From DATAPD01 sp036265385 (GTDB lineage: Bacteria > Acidobacteriota > Terriglobia > Terriglobales > Acidobacteriaceae), in NCBI GenBank assembly GCA_036265385.1, contig DATAPD010000053.1, positions 1-51,600 of the forward strand: a DNA stretch of 51,600 nt, in the 5' to 3' direction. Below are positions 8,300-16,955 of this stretch, one piece after another. Made by a program: the position numbers and the translations under genes. The notes beneath the pieces were generated by a model, which searched no databases, was not told where the DNA came from, and worked only from the letters and a program-made list of their open reading frames with translations. Within the stretch, counting starts at the first letter, position 1; every line of letters starts with the position of its first letter.

Positions 8300-9556
8300 A
8301 TGAAACCGTCCAGCAGTGAGAACCCAGCCATGCACGGTATTGCGGTAGCGATCCTCAGTGAGGACCGAGAGCAGACGGTTGTGCTCCAGAGCAGACTGGA
8401 GAGCACAAACCTCGTGCGGGTGGTTTACAGTCATGCCGGTTTTCCGGTCGGGCCGACCGACCCAGTGTTGCGCCAGCTACAGGATCAACGCGCAGAAGTG
8501 GTCGTGGTCGATATTGACTCTCATGCCCCACAGCGGGCGATCAGTACGATTGAGTTGATCCACTCCACGACAAACGACATAACAATTTTCGCTATCGGCG
8601 AGATGTCACAGCCATCCATGATCGTGGCTGCGATGAGAGCCGGAGCTGGAGAATACGTCGATCGCCAAGCTGGACGCGACGCGCTCATGGAAAGCCTGAC
8701 GCGGTTCACAACCTCGCGTAACCGCAACCGCAATGTCTCAGGCCGAGCAAGGATTTTCACAATCCTGAATGCGAAGGGCGGGTCCGGCGCGACTACTACC
8801 GCCGTTAACACTGCGATAGCGTTGCAGGAAATGCATGGAAAAGTGGTGCTGGTCGACTTCGCCCCGATTGGACATGCGGCTCTTCATCTGAATCTGCGTC
8901 CCAATTTTGGGGTAATGGACGCTCTCCAAAATCTTCATAGAATGGATTCGACGCTCCTCGAAGGTTTATCGACGCCATTCAAAAATGGGCTTCACTTACT
9001 TGCGGGCGCTCAGCAACCATTTCCAGCGGCGCCCACGGCTGGTGAACTCGCACGGCTTTTCGATCTGCTGGTCACGCACTATAGCTACGTGGTCGTCGAT
9101 TGTGGCGGACGCTTCGATCAGACCACTCGTCTGATTTGCGATCTTGCCAATGCCGCTTTGCTAGTTGCGCAAACAGATGTGGTTTCGTTATGGAGCACGG
9201 GAAAGATTCAGACTTTCCTCCAGGAAGGTGGAAGCCGTGAGCGGCTGCGGCTTGTTTTGAACCGTTACAAGAAGATCCCAGGTTTCAGCGATGAAGATGT
9301 AGAAAAGGCCACGAACTGCAAAGTTCTCTGGAAGATCCCCAACAATTTCCAAATGATCGGGCCTGCCATCGACAAGGGCGTTCCAGTCGCGTTGCAAGAG
9401 TCTCCGGACGTAAGCCGCTCTTATCGGGGCCTAGCTGCGATCCTGGCAGAAGCCTCCGCTGGTGAAGGAACTATCGATTTCACGTACGGCAAAGCGGATG
9501 CGAAATCGAAAAATCCCGGGCGCCTTGTGATTTCTCCGCTGCGAGCGGGTCAGTAG
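8300..9556 (+). CDS. CpaE/TadZ-like pilus-localisation ATPase
   Basis: A 418-residue two-domain protein. Residues about 12-135 resemble a receiver-like domain of the kind found in CpaE/TadZ. Residues about 148-395 are a MinD/ParA-type domain. The deviant Walker A is NAKGGSGATTT: the signature lysine is kept (K of KGG), but the lysine before the first Thr is replaced by Ala, as in atypical TadZ proteins. The family localises tight-adherence (Flp) pilus machinery to a cell pole. No other tad or flp gene lies beside it, although a prepilin peptidase is 3 kb upstream. An internal ATG at 8330 is an alternative start. ATP hydrolysis may be impaired. Confidence 0.82.
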   Translation: MKPSSSENPAMHGIAVAILSEDREQTVVLQSRLESTNLVRVVYSHAGFPVGPTDPVLRQLQDQRAEVVVVDIDSHAPQRAISTIELIHSTTNDITIFAIGEMSQPSMIVAAMRAGAGEYVDRQAGRDALMESLTRFTTSRNRNRNVSGRARIFTILNAKGGSGATTTAVNTAIALQEMHGKVVLVDFAPIGHAALHLNLRPNFGVMDALQNLHRMDSTLLEGLSTPFKNGLHLLAGAQQPFPAAPTAGELARLFDLLVTHYSYVVVDCGGRFDQTTRLICDLANAALLVAQTDVVSLWSTGKIQTFLQEGGSRERLRLVLNRYKKIPGFSDEDVEKATNCKVLWKIPNNFQMIGPAIDKGVPVALQESPDVSRSYRGLAAILAEASAGEGTIDFTYGKADAKSKNPGRLVISPLRAGQ

Positions 9557-9696
9557 CAGCACCCCACTCAATTTCTTGGTTCGATCATCACAGTCCCAAT
9601 AGATCGCCGCTCCTCACATTTTGGAGAAGCGTAAAATGGGATTGCATTACGATGCATTCGACGTGTTGGTGACGTCCCCCTTCAAGGAGTGCAGCC

Positions 9697-10566
9697 ATGC
9701 AATCCGCCGCCAACTCAGATCGCTTGCCGTTCCAGCGCATTCTGGTAGCTACTGATTTCTCGGCGCCTTCCCTATCGGCAGTCCAACGTGCAACGACCTT
9801 TGCCCGGTTATACGGAGCGACACTCTACATCACTCACATTTTGCCGTCGGATGCTACCCAAAACGATCACGCGAGCGCTTGGCGAGACGGGCAACGGCTT
9901 GAGACGGAACTCCTGGTGCAGGGCGCATTACGTGGCGTTCAGCACGAACTGCTGGTTGGCTCCGGAGAGATTTGGGCTGGGATTTCTCAGCTGGTGTCCG
10001 AGAAAAATGTGGATGCAATTGTGGTTGGGACTCGGGGGCGCACGGGCTTGGCGCGTGTGCTGTTAGGTTCGGTTGCGGAGCGTATATTCCGCCAAGCGTT
10101 GTGTCCGGTTCTCACGGTTGGACCGAGAGCCGCAGGTGAGGTGAGTAGTCCTTCATTACGCCGCATTCTCTATGCGACTGACTTCACGCCGTCTTCACTG
10201 CACGCATTCCGCTATGCGTTTTCGCTCACTCAGCACGCAGGAGCACACTTGACGCTACTTAACATCATCCCGGAGCTACCCGCTACGGAAGCGGCATCAA
10301 GAGAGTCGATATTAGAAGCCGCTCGTAGCCGGCTTCGGGCGATCATGACGAATGATTTAATTCTGCCCAGAGAGCCGGAGTTTGTCGTTGGCTTCGGGAC
10401 ACCGGCGACGCGCATCCTCGCATTGGCTGGCGACCAATCGGCAGATTTGATTGTGCTCGGCTTGAGACAGCCTGGCGACTCGCTCGCCGGAAGGCGCTGG
10501 ACAACGGCATCCGAAGTGACAGGAAAAGCTATGTGTCCAGTCCTCACGGTTCGAGCGCCAGCTTAG
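9697..10566 (+). CDS. Tandem universal stress protein (UspA family)
   Basis: A 289-residue cytoplasmic protein made of two UspA domains (about 10-148 and 155-288). Each begins with the typical RILVATDFS / RILYATDFT strand. The first domain has the ATP-binding pattern G-x2-G-x9-G(S) in GTRGRTGLARVLLGSVAE. The second is degenerate at this site (GLRQPG...), so only one nucleotide site is expected. Members help cells survive stress and starvation. ATG at 9697 with AAGGAGTG ten bases upstream. It is monocistronic and convergent with the OsmC gene. Confidence 0.92.
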   Translation: MQSAANSDRLPFQRILVATDFSAPSLSAVQRATTFARLYGATLYITHILPSDATQNDHASAWRDGQRLETELLVQGALRGVQHELLVGSGEIWAGISQLVSEKNVDAIVVGTRGRTGLARVLLGSVAERIFRQALCPVLTVGPRAAGEVSSPSLRRILYATDFTPSSLHAFRYAFSLTQHAGAHLTLLNIIPELPATEAASRESILEAARSRLRAIMTNDLILPREPEFVVGFGTPATRILALAGDQSADLIVLGLRQPGDSLAGRRWTTASEVTGKAMCPVLTVRAPA

Positions 10567-10583
10567 AGTGGATATCCAGCCGC

Positions 10584-11033
10584 TCACACAACAGCAGGAA
10601 CTTCCACCACAATCGTTGGCTCGAGCACCATAGTGCATTCGAGAGATCGCGAGATTAGACAGGCGCGTTCGGCTTTTTCGAGAACGCGCCCCATCCGCTC
10701 GCGATCCTCGTCACGACTGATCTTCACAACCGGCCGAAGGATTATCTTCGTGAACCGGTATCCACCTTCGAGGCGCTCAATCATTCCTTCCACAGCCACC
10801 CGCAGGTCATCGAATTCAAGTTTGGAAGCGTCCGCTACCGCTCGCAACGTTGCGGCATAGCAGGTGGAAACGGAAGCAACCAAGAGGTGTTCGGGCGTCC
10901 ACAAACCTGGTTCACCACCAAATTCGGGCGGGGCGGCATAGTTGATTGTGCGTGGAATGGATTCCGCTTCCACAATCCCTCGACGATGCATCGTCCAATG
11001 TGCCTCGGCGCGATACGTATATCGTTTCGGCAT
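10584..11033 (-). CDS. OsmC/Ohr-family protein
   Basis: A 149-residue protein of the OsmC family, whose thiol peroxidases reduce organic hydroperoxides using two cysteines. Both are in place: C58 in VSTCYAATL and C125 in ERACLISRS, with the family-typical TPEHLL segment before the first. It should be a cytoplasmic homodimer. It is convergent with the universal stress protein gene, giving a small stress cluster without shared transcription. An OsmC-like protein of unknown substrate is the cautious reading. Confidence 0.9.
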   Translation of the reverse strand: MPKRYTYRAEAHWTMHRRGIVEAESIPRTINYAAPPEFGGEPGLWTPEHLLVASVSTCYAATLRAVADASKLEFDDLRVAVEGMIERLEGGYRFTKIILRPVVKISRDEDRERMGRVLEKAERACLISRSLECTMVLEPTIVVEVPAVV

Positions 11034-11134
11034 CAGTGCTCTCCTGTCCGGAAAGCTATCGCGCGCGAACTTTGTAGGCAGTGATTCGCGTCACGGGAGT
11101 CTTCACCAAAGTGTATCGGGCGCACGTGTGAGAA

Positions 11135-11614
11135 ATGTCACAAGGTTTCGTGGCACATATCACGGAAGGGCGTTGCAATCGGCTTAAGAATGGTTTTAGG
11201 AGTTTGGATGGGACCTTCGTCCAGACCGACGGCCCCCTGGAGGGACACGTGGCACGCGATAACCACACTTTGCTGGAAGTCCTTAGAAAAGAACTGCAGT
11301 TCCTCGAAGGCGGTGGATACGACAGAGTTGCCGCTCATTATTGGAAACCCGTCTCTGTATTCCAAAACTCCGTCTCTTGCCCAAATGTAGACGACCCGGG
11401 CAAATCCGTCCCGTGTCACCAGTGCACATATTACGAACTGGTCCCACCTCATGCACGGGATGAAAGCGTTCCTTGCCACTTCATTCCTCTAAACAACGAG
11501 GGCGAGACGATTCACAGCATGGAGCGGCAATACAGCCAGGAAGAACTGCTGGAAGCCGTGGGAATTTGGCTTCGCACTACGATCAAGAAACTTGAGAACG
11601 AGTCAGCCAACTGA
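11135..11614 (+). CDS. Cysteine-containing protein, unknown
   Basis: A frame of 159 codons with good coding character in its last two thirds. It holds four cysteines in the pattern C-x12-C-x2-C-x14-C between about residues 81 and 112 (SCPNVDDPGKSVPCHQC), which could form a metal site or disulfides. The C-terminal 35 residues are helical and Glu-rich. The start is uncertain: the ATG at 11135 has no ribosome-binding site, and the first 25 residues look less protein-like. I do not recognise the family. It sits between the OsmC gene (divergent) and an exported protein gene (convergent). Confidence 0.6.
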   Translation: MSQGFVAHITEGRCNRLKNGFRSLDGTFVQTDGPLEGHVARDNHTLLEVLRKELQFLEGGGYDRVAAHYWKPVSVFQNSVSCPNVDDPGKSVPCHQCTYYELVPPHARDESVPCHFIPLNNEGETIHSMERQYSQEELLEAVGIWLRTTIKKLENESAN

Positions 11615-11646
11615 TCGAACCACATGCGAGCTAACCAATCACCGAA

Positions 11647-12162
11647 CTAATCTTTTTGTGCGTGTGTAGGAGCCAGGTCTTGCGGGAATGATTTGAAGGT
11701 CACCTCTCGCGATCGGGAACTTACTTTCTGGTGGTCATCCGTGGAATTCTCCGTGAGCGTCCCACGCAGGATGTAGTACGCCTCATCACTCGGGCTCTTC
11801 CCTTCGCCTCGTTCGACAGTGCCTTTGAAATCGAACCACACTCCATGTACAGTCTGCGTACTGAATGTCACTCGACGATCGTCCAACTTCCCTTCTTTGA
11901 AAAATTGATCCAGGAAGGCGTCCTTGTCGCTCTCGAGATTTCCATATCGCGAGATAAATCCAGTAACCCGACTGCCTTCTTCCACGGTGAGTTGCACGAA
12001 TTCTCCCTCACGCAAAAACGTGTACATCCCTGAATAATCCGGGATCTTCGGCGAGGACGGCGGTGGGGCTTGTTGTTTGTTTACGGAGGTTTGGGCCTGC
12101 CCAGGCACGTTGAGCAGCAGGGCACACGCCAGCACCAACATGGAGCTTGCCTTGCGTTTCAT
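11647..12162 (-). CDS. Exported protein, unknown function
   Basis: A 171-residue protein with a signal peptide (about 1-24, ending GQAQT) and a mature domain with alternating beta strands beginning at PDYSGMYTFL, suggesting a small beta-barrel or lipocalin-like fold. The ATG at 12162 has AGGA eight bases upstream. An in-frame ATG at 12177 would add five residues but has no properly spaced ribosome-binding site. It is divergent from the TonB gene across about 110 bases. No family recognised. Confidence 0.68.
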   Translation of the reverse strand: MKRKASSMLVLACALLLNVPGQAQTSVNKQQAPPPSSPKIPDYSGMYTFLREGEFVQLTVEEGSRVTGFISRYGNLESDKDAFLDQFFKEGKLDDRRVTFSTQTVHGVWFDFKGTVERGEGKSPSDEAYYILRGTLTENSTDDHQKVSSRSREVTFKSFPQDLAPTHAQKD

Positions 12163-12273
12163 ATGAGTCGTCCTCATCCTACTACAGCTAACAACTCGAA
12201 AGTCCGCGAGAACCGCCTGATCGGAGCCCTGCTCGGATATAATCGGAACACCTCGAGTTGTGATGTGGCTCGC

Positions 12274-14043
12274 ATGACCTCCAGCCTTGGGCTTCTAGAA
12301 CCAGTTGTTGATTCCCAAGCGGAACAACATTCCACACCCATCTTTCTGATGCGCCTTGAGCCTCGGGCCTCTGGTTTTTTCGAGAACGTCGCGGCGGTAT
12401 TCCGTGCATCGCCGGCCCAAGCCAATCTCCCGTCCGATTCAACATTTTGGAAAGACGTGTTCGTCAACCGGCGTCTTCCTTGGCAGCCTTTTGGAGAATC
12501 GGTTCTGCTGCACGGTTTGGCAATCGGGATGGTCTGGCTACTCTCAGTTGCCTGGGTACGACAACACCCGCTCACGCCACGCACGACGAATCTCACTAAC
12601 GTTACTGTCTATTCGCCCGAGGAGTACTTGAAGCCTCTCGATACCGGCAAAGGTTCGTTGCAATCATCAGCTGGAGACCCGGTTTATTCGCGGCAAGAGG
12701 TTATCTCTGTTCCGCCCGAAGCCGATAACCACACACAGACAGTAGTGGTCCCACCCGATCTAAAGCTGGCGGAAGAAGTCCCCTTGCCGAACGTGGTTTC
12801 CTGGCCGCAGGCAAACGTGCCTGTTCCTATTGATGCCACGATGCTCGCCAGCAAGTTGCCTGGATTGCCTTCCTCGGTCGTAGCGCCGGTTCCTGAACTG
12901 GCCGCTGAATCAAATCGAAGAACAGTCGACCTGGCGCAAAATGTAGTCGCTCCAACTCCGGACATCGGCGCTGTCATGAGTACGCAAGCGATTCACGCGC
13001 CCCAAACCTCCGTGGTGGCGCCTCCTCCGAGCGTGGACGCCTCTCGCACTCGCCGAGTCGGAGATCTGAACATTGCCCAGAGTGAGGTCGTTGCGCCTGC
13101 ACCCTCGTTGCCGGTTGAAGCACAACGCGCCAGCACACGCAGCCTGTCTGGAACCGTTGGTGCTGGAGAGGCAGGAGTTGTTCCTCCGCCGCCATCGGCA
13201 ATGGGTTCAGAGGGCGCGGCAACTGCCGGATCTCGCATGATTGCCCTCGGGATTCATCCGGCAGCCCTAACGGGACCCATCACGCCACCTGCGGGGAATC
13301 GGCGCGGCAGTTTCGCTGCGACGCCCTCCGGGCGAGCGGATGCAACAGGCAAACCAGCAATCGCCGGTCAAACTGCAAACACAAGCGCAGGTTTGGGATC
13401 CGGGAGTGCACCCGGCAATGGCGGCAGCGATGGACATAATGCACTCCAAGGTGTTCCGCCCGGACTGCATGTAGGAGATGGTCCTCCACAAAAAGGCACT
13501 TCGACGATTGCGGGAGATGGAAACGGCAATGCAGCCGGCGGGGAATCTGGCATGAGCGCCAGCGCAGCACCGCCGCATACGACCGCTACGCATCCGACGA
13601 AAGTAGCCTCTCCTCTTCCTGACGACAAAGTAACTGAGACTGAACGGCAGGTGTTTGGTGGTCGGCGCGTCTACTCTATGACTTTGAACATGCCGAATCT
13701 CAATTCAGCGGGCGGAAGCTGGATTATCCGTTTCTCGGAAATGTCCGATCAGTCCGGCCCAGGTCCGCTTACCGCTCCCGAGGCAACCCACAAGGTTGAC
13801 CCCGGATATCCGATTGAGCTGATGCGCCAGAACGTACAGGGAACACTCACTCTGCGGGCGGTGATCCACAGCGACGGACATGTAAGCAACGTGGAAATTC
13901 TGAATAGCCCGGATGATCGACTCGACCAATTTGCGCGGTCCGCGTTTGAACGCTGGACGTTCCGCCCAGGGACGAAAAATGGAAATGCTGTGGCTCTTCA
14001 GGCGGTAGTCAACATCCCGTTTAAAACTCGCAATTCGTTCTAG
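12274..14043 (+). CDS. TonB-family energy-transducing protein
   Basis: A 589-residue protein. A short cytoplasmic N-terminus is followed by one membrane segment (about 75-95), then a very long Pro/Ala/Val-rich periplasmic region with repeated VVAPxPS-like units, and a TonB C-terminal domain (about 500-585) containing DPGYPIELMRQNVQG. TonB proteins transmit proton-motive force from ExbB/ExbD to outer-membrane receptors; none of those partners is in the window. The frame is open from 12070, but the ATG at 12274 gives a compact N-terminus and avoids overlapping the divergent gene. The linker is much longer than in classical TonB (about 240 residues in total), so it may also serve a different envelope complex. 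Confidence 0.82.
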   Translation: MTSSLGLLEPVVDSQAEQHSTPIFLMRLEPRASGFFENVAAVFRASPAQANLPSDSTFWKDVFVNRRLPWQPFGESVLLHGLAIGMVWLLSVAWVRQHPLTPRTTNLTNVTVYSPEEYLKPLDTGKGSLQSSAGDPVYSRQEVISVPPEADNHTQTVVVPPDLKLAEEVPLPNVVSWPQANVPVPIDATMLASKLPGLPSSVVAPVPELAAESNRRTVDLAQNVVAPTPDIGAVMSTQAIHAPQTSVVAPPPSVDASRTRRVGDLNIAQSEVVAPAPSLPVEAQRASTRSLSGTVGAGEAGVVPPPPSAMGSEGAATAGSRMIALGIHPAALTGPITPPAGNRRGSFAATPSGRADATGKPAIAGQTANTSAGLGSGSAPGNGGSDGHNALQGVPPGLHVGDGPPQKGTSTIAGDGNGNAAGGESGMSASAAPPHTTATHPTKVASPLPDDKVTETERQVFGGRRVYSMTLNMPNLNSAGGSWIIRFSEMSDQSGPGPLTAPEATHKVDPGYPIELMRQNVQGTLTLRAVIHSDGHVSNVEILNSPDDRLDQFARSAFERWTFRPGTKNGNAVALQAVVNIPFKTRNSF

Positions 14044-14044
14044 A

Positions 14045-16363
14045 TCACGCTTTACCGCTGGCGGCACTCTTTCCGGCTGATCCCTTTAAGCGATCTAATG
14101 CCGAATAAACCTTCGGATCGGCACACACTTCGTAGTATCGCCTATCGGACCAGCGTTGAAGAGAAAAGGTTCTAAGATCAATTTGCGCGACACGGCTTTC
14201 GCGCACAGCGATTCTGCGGAAAATGTCGCTGCCGACTGGGACTAGCCCAGTGAATACGCGCGAACCATCCTCTTTCCAGGGCAGCGGCAGATTCAGAGAA
14301 CAAGCTGTGATTGCTACTTCTTGCTGCAACTTCGCGAAGGCTGCCTCGTTCAGACAGATACCGCCGACGTTGAAACGTAACGTGAAGTCTTCACTGTTCT
14401 CGCCAACGTCCGAGTCGCTCACGGTTTGAAACGCAAACACGCGGAACGGACTATCGAATTGCTCCATCGCTTTTCGAACACGCTTGTGGCAGGAGGAGAG
14501 GCGATCGCTTTCGTTGATTGCGTCGGAAATCATGATCCGGCGATTGCCGTCCATCAAATATAGGGGCGCAGCCTCCTGATATGAGATGCCGATTCCAAGT
14601 TCGAGATTTGGCAGACCTGATCGCGCAAGAATTTCGTTATAGCCGCAGACAATGTCGATGATTTCTCTTGCCAGCACGCAGGCGCGGCTCACCGCCATCG
14701 CGGGTTCACCTTCTCGCTCCAGCAAGGCGAGGATGATCGCATCCCCTTCCAGAAAGACTTTAACGGCCCCGTACTTCGGAAGCAGCTTGGTGATGGGCTC
14801 GTAGAAGTTCAGGCTGAAGTATGACGCCGGATTCAGGTCACGCTCCATGAGGGAGCGCGTTAATCGAGAACTGTCGCGGATGTCGGCTTTCAAGACCACA
14901 TGATGAACAATGCGTTCCTCTGTTGGGCGCTGTTCTTCCGGTAGTAGGAATTCATAAAGCGTCCCGTTTACCGCGCTGAGTTCCCGCATCTTGTCGTTAA
15001 CGATCAAGTGCACGCTGTCGAGCCCCGCATTCAGAGTTTCCAATCGCCGCCAATCCCGATGGAAACAACTGAAGTCACGGAAAAATCGGATGGCCACTTT
15101 CGCGCGCTCAACGCCACGGCATGAAGAGACGCGTTCCTCTGCCGTATACAACCGCTCGGCAGAGAGTTTTCCGTGTTCTTCGATCATTTTGACGACGCGG
15201 TTGAACTCCGCTCGTGACACCAGAGCATTTTTCAATTGCTGCGGGTTGATACGCGGCGCGTACTCGGACAGCAGCGGAACAGTTTCATAGGATGCAACCA
15301 CGGTCTCCAGGATCCCCTGATCTTCGAGCAGGTCTATCCAGGCTTTCAACCGCAACTGTCGCGCTTTGGCATCCGGGGAGGAGTCATCATACGCATCACC
15401 CAACAGCTCAAACGCATTTTCGGGTGCATTGAGATATCCATCGATGGCGGCGTCATCCCTCTCCGGTAGCTCGAGAGACTGCAGGAAGTTACTTGCGATT
15501 CTTCGCGCTTCCGAAAAGCGGTCTGGATCGCGATCGAAATTCCCGAACATTACGTAGTGCTGCGCGCAAAGATAATCGTCTTTCCCGTCTTCACTGAAAA
15601 TAAGTGGATTCAAGAACAGCTGATACGCGGGCGGATCCCCATCTCCAAAAAGCGATCGCCGCATGCGGGCCATAGTTTCTTTCTCGATTTCCCGCAGCAT
15701 TTGGAAGATATCCTGACCAGTTTTGCGGATGATGATCTTCTTGCGCACCTGGTAGGCGGCTACCTGCTCGCGTTGCGACATCGCAGCCTGTTGGCGAAGG
15801 CCGTCTGCGTTCTTGATGCGGATCCTGCACTGCTCCAGCAATTGCGAAAACTGCTCATGTAATTCCTGACGCAGGAACTTCATAACTGCCAGGCGGCCGA
15901 GAATATCCACGGCCAAACTGTTTTTCATTTTCGCTTTTGTAAGACAGGCGGCCAGAATGTCGGACAGAAGCGGCTTAAGGTCGGCCGGATCTATCCGAGG
16001 CGCAGTTCGAACAGGAACTGGACGAGCCAGAAAGTAACTGGGCGAAGCAGCAACGGTCGTTTCCGCGGAGAGAAGTGTCTCAACTTCACCGTGACGTGCA
16101 AGACGCAACGCAATCTGTGCCCGTGCGGACTCCACGAATTTCGGACTCAGATACACGTCGTGACGCAAGTTATCGACGCCGATCTGCAATGACTCTAAAG
16201 ACAACGATGGCGTGTAGGAAACGAGCCGAGGAGCGCCCGCATCAACGGTCGTTTGACTTAAGCGAAGAATGGGTAGGCGTGGGATACGCACGTTTCGAAA
16301 CGGACCGCTGAGACCTTCTCCTTTCCGGCTGATGTGACGCGCAAAAACAGGGCTATGCGCCAC
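14045..16363 (-). CDS. Large protein with class III nucleotidyl-cyclase-like core
   Basis: A 772-residue protein with no signal peptide or membrane segment. Residues about 487-645 follow the order of class III adenylate/guanylate cyclases. D494 (KADIRDSSRL) and D541 (FLEGDAI) sit where the two metal-binding aspartates belong. GIGISYQEAA (590-599) matches the strand after the dimerisation arm, and N617-ESD-R621 matches the transition-state NxxxR motif. The base-selecting Lys/Asp pair is not evident. The first 480 residues are mostly helical and unrecognised; about 660-750 form a separate beta-rich tail. It starts at GTG 16363 with a weak ribosome-binding site and is convergent with the TonB gene. 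It may be an active but divergent cyclase or a nucleotide sensor. Confidence 0.7.
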   Translation of the reverse strand: MAHSPVFARHISRKGEGLSGPFRNVRIPRLPILRLSQTTVDAGAPRLVSYTPSLSLESLQIGVDNLRHDVYLSPKFVESARAQIALRLARHGEVETLLSAETTVAASPSYFLARPVPVRTAPRIDPADLKPLLSDILAACLTKAKMKNSLAVDILGRLAVMKFLRQELHEQFSQLLEQCRIRIKNADGLRQQAAMSQREQVAAYQVRKKIIIRKTGQDIFQMLREIEKETMARMRRSLFGDGDPPAYQLFLNPLIFSEDGKDDYLCAQHYVMFGNFDRDPDRFSEARRIASNFLQSLELPERDDAAIDGYLNAPENAFELLGDAYDDSSPDAKARQLRLKAWIDLLEDQGILETVVASYETVPLLSEYAPRINPQQLKNALVSRAEFNRVVKMIEEHGKLSAERLYTAEERVSSCRGVERAKVAIRFFRDFSCFHRDWRRLETLNAGLDSVHLIVNDKMRELSAVNGTLYEFLLPEEQRPTEERIVHHVVLKADIRDSSRLTRSLMERDLNPASYFSLNFYEPITKLLPKYGAVKVFLEGDAIILALLEREGEPAMAVSRACVLAREIIDIVCGYNEILARSGLPNLELGIGISYQEAAPLYLMDGNRRIMISDAINESDRLSSCHKRVRKAMEQFDSPFRVFAFQTVSDSDVGENSEDFTLRFNVGGICLNEAAFAKLQQEVAITACSLNLPLPWKEDGSRVFTGLVPVGSDIFRRIAVRESRVAQIDLRTFSLQRWSDRRYYEVCADPKVYSALDRLKGSAGKSAASGKA

Positions 16364-16383
16364 CCGTAGATCGTGAAATCTCG

Positions 16384-16500
16384 GAAGCTACTGATTTTGA
16401 AGACACTTCTTCGTTCGAAACTAGCATGAGCCAGGGGGTGGGCCAACGTTACCCAAGTTACCCCGTAAGCTGCTGATTCGAGGAACCTTCTGCGTTGCGA
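16384..16500. repeat. Imperfect direct repeat, two ~35-bp copies
   Basis: Two related segments beginning AAGCTACTGATT (16384) and AAGCTGCTGATT (16466) share most of about 35 bases with a small gap. Between them lie two GTTACCC heptamers nine bases apart. They fill much of the 211-base gap between the cyclase-like gene and the cupin gene. Function unknown. Confidence 0.35.
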
Positions 16501-16574
16501 TCAAGGCGTCTGGAGCGCGATTTGGCCCGCGCCCAGAGATCGCGATATCTTCGAACGTGAGGACTTAAGCTCTC

Positions 16575-16955
16575 GTGCCAATACCCATCACTTCCCCGAC
16601 GCGCATCCAGGCTGCTGGAAATAAACCAAAGCTAATCGACGAGTTTGTTGGACGGGTCAATAGCAAAGACTCACAGGTCAGCATCGCGCACATGCGTAGC
16701 CCCGAAGGTTGGGAAGAACCAGGACAGACTCCCGAGTTCGACGAGTACACGATCGTGCTCAAAGGAACGCTGCGCGTAACGTATGACGGCGGATCTCTGG
16801 ATGTTTCTGCCGGACAAGCTGTCATCGCTCAAAAGGGTCAGTGGGTTCGTTATTCGACACCGGCCACCGGCGGAGCGGAATACATCGCAGTATGTGTACC
16901 GGCGTTCTCAATGGAACTGGTACACCGCGATTCAGAAAGTGGAGCGCACCAGTGA
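16575..16955 (+). CDS. Cupin-domain protein
   Basis: A 126-residue single-domain cupin (beta-barrel). The first cupin motif region contains EFDEYTIVLKGTLRV (about 56-70) and the second contains GQAVIAQKGQWVRYS (about 80-95). The canonical metal histidines are largely replaced, so metal-dependent catalysis is uncertain; the sequence resembles EutQ-like or sugar-binding cupins. The start is GTG 16575 with GAGGA a little far upstream. The stop overlaps the start of the next gene (GTGA at 16952-16955), so the two are translationally coupled and may act on related small molecules. Confidence 0.8.
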   Translation: MPIPITSPTRIQAAGNKPKLIDEFVGRVNSKDSQVSIAHMRSPEGWEEPGQTPEFDEYTIVLKGTLRVTYDGGSLDVSAGQAVIAQKGQWVRYSTPATGGAEYIAVCVPAFSMELVHRDSESGAHQ

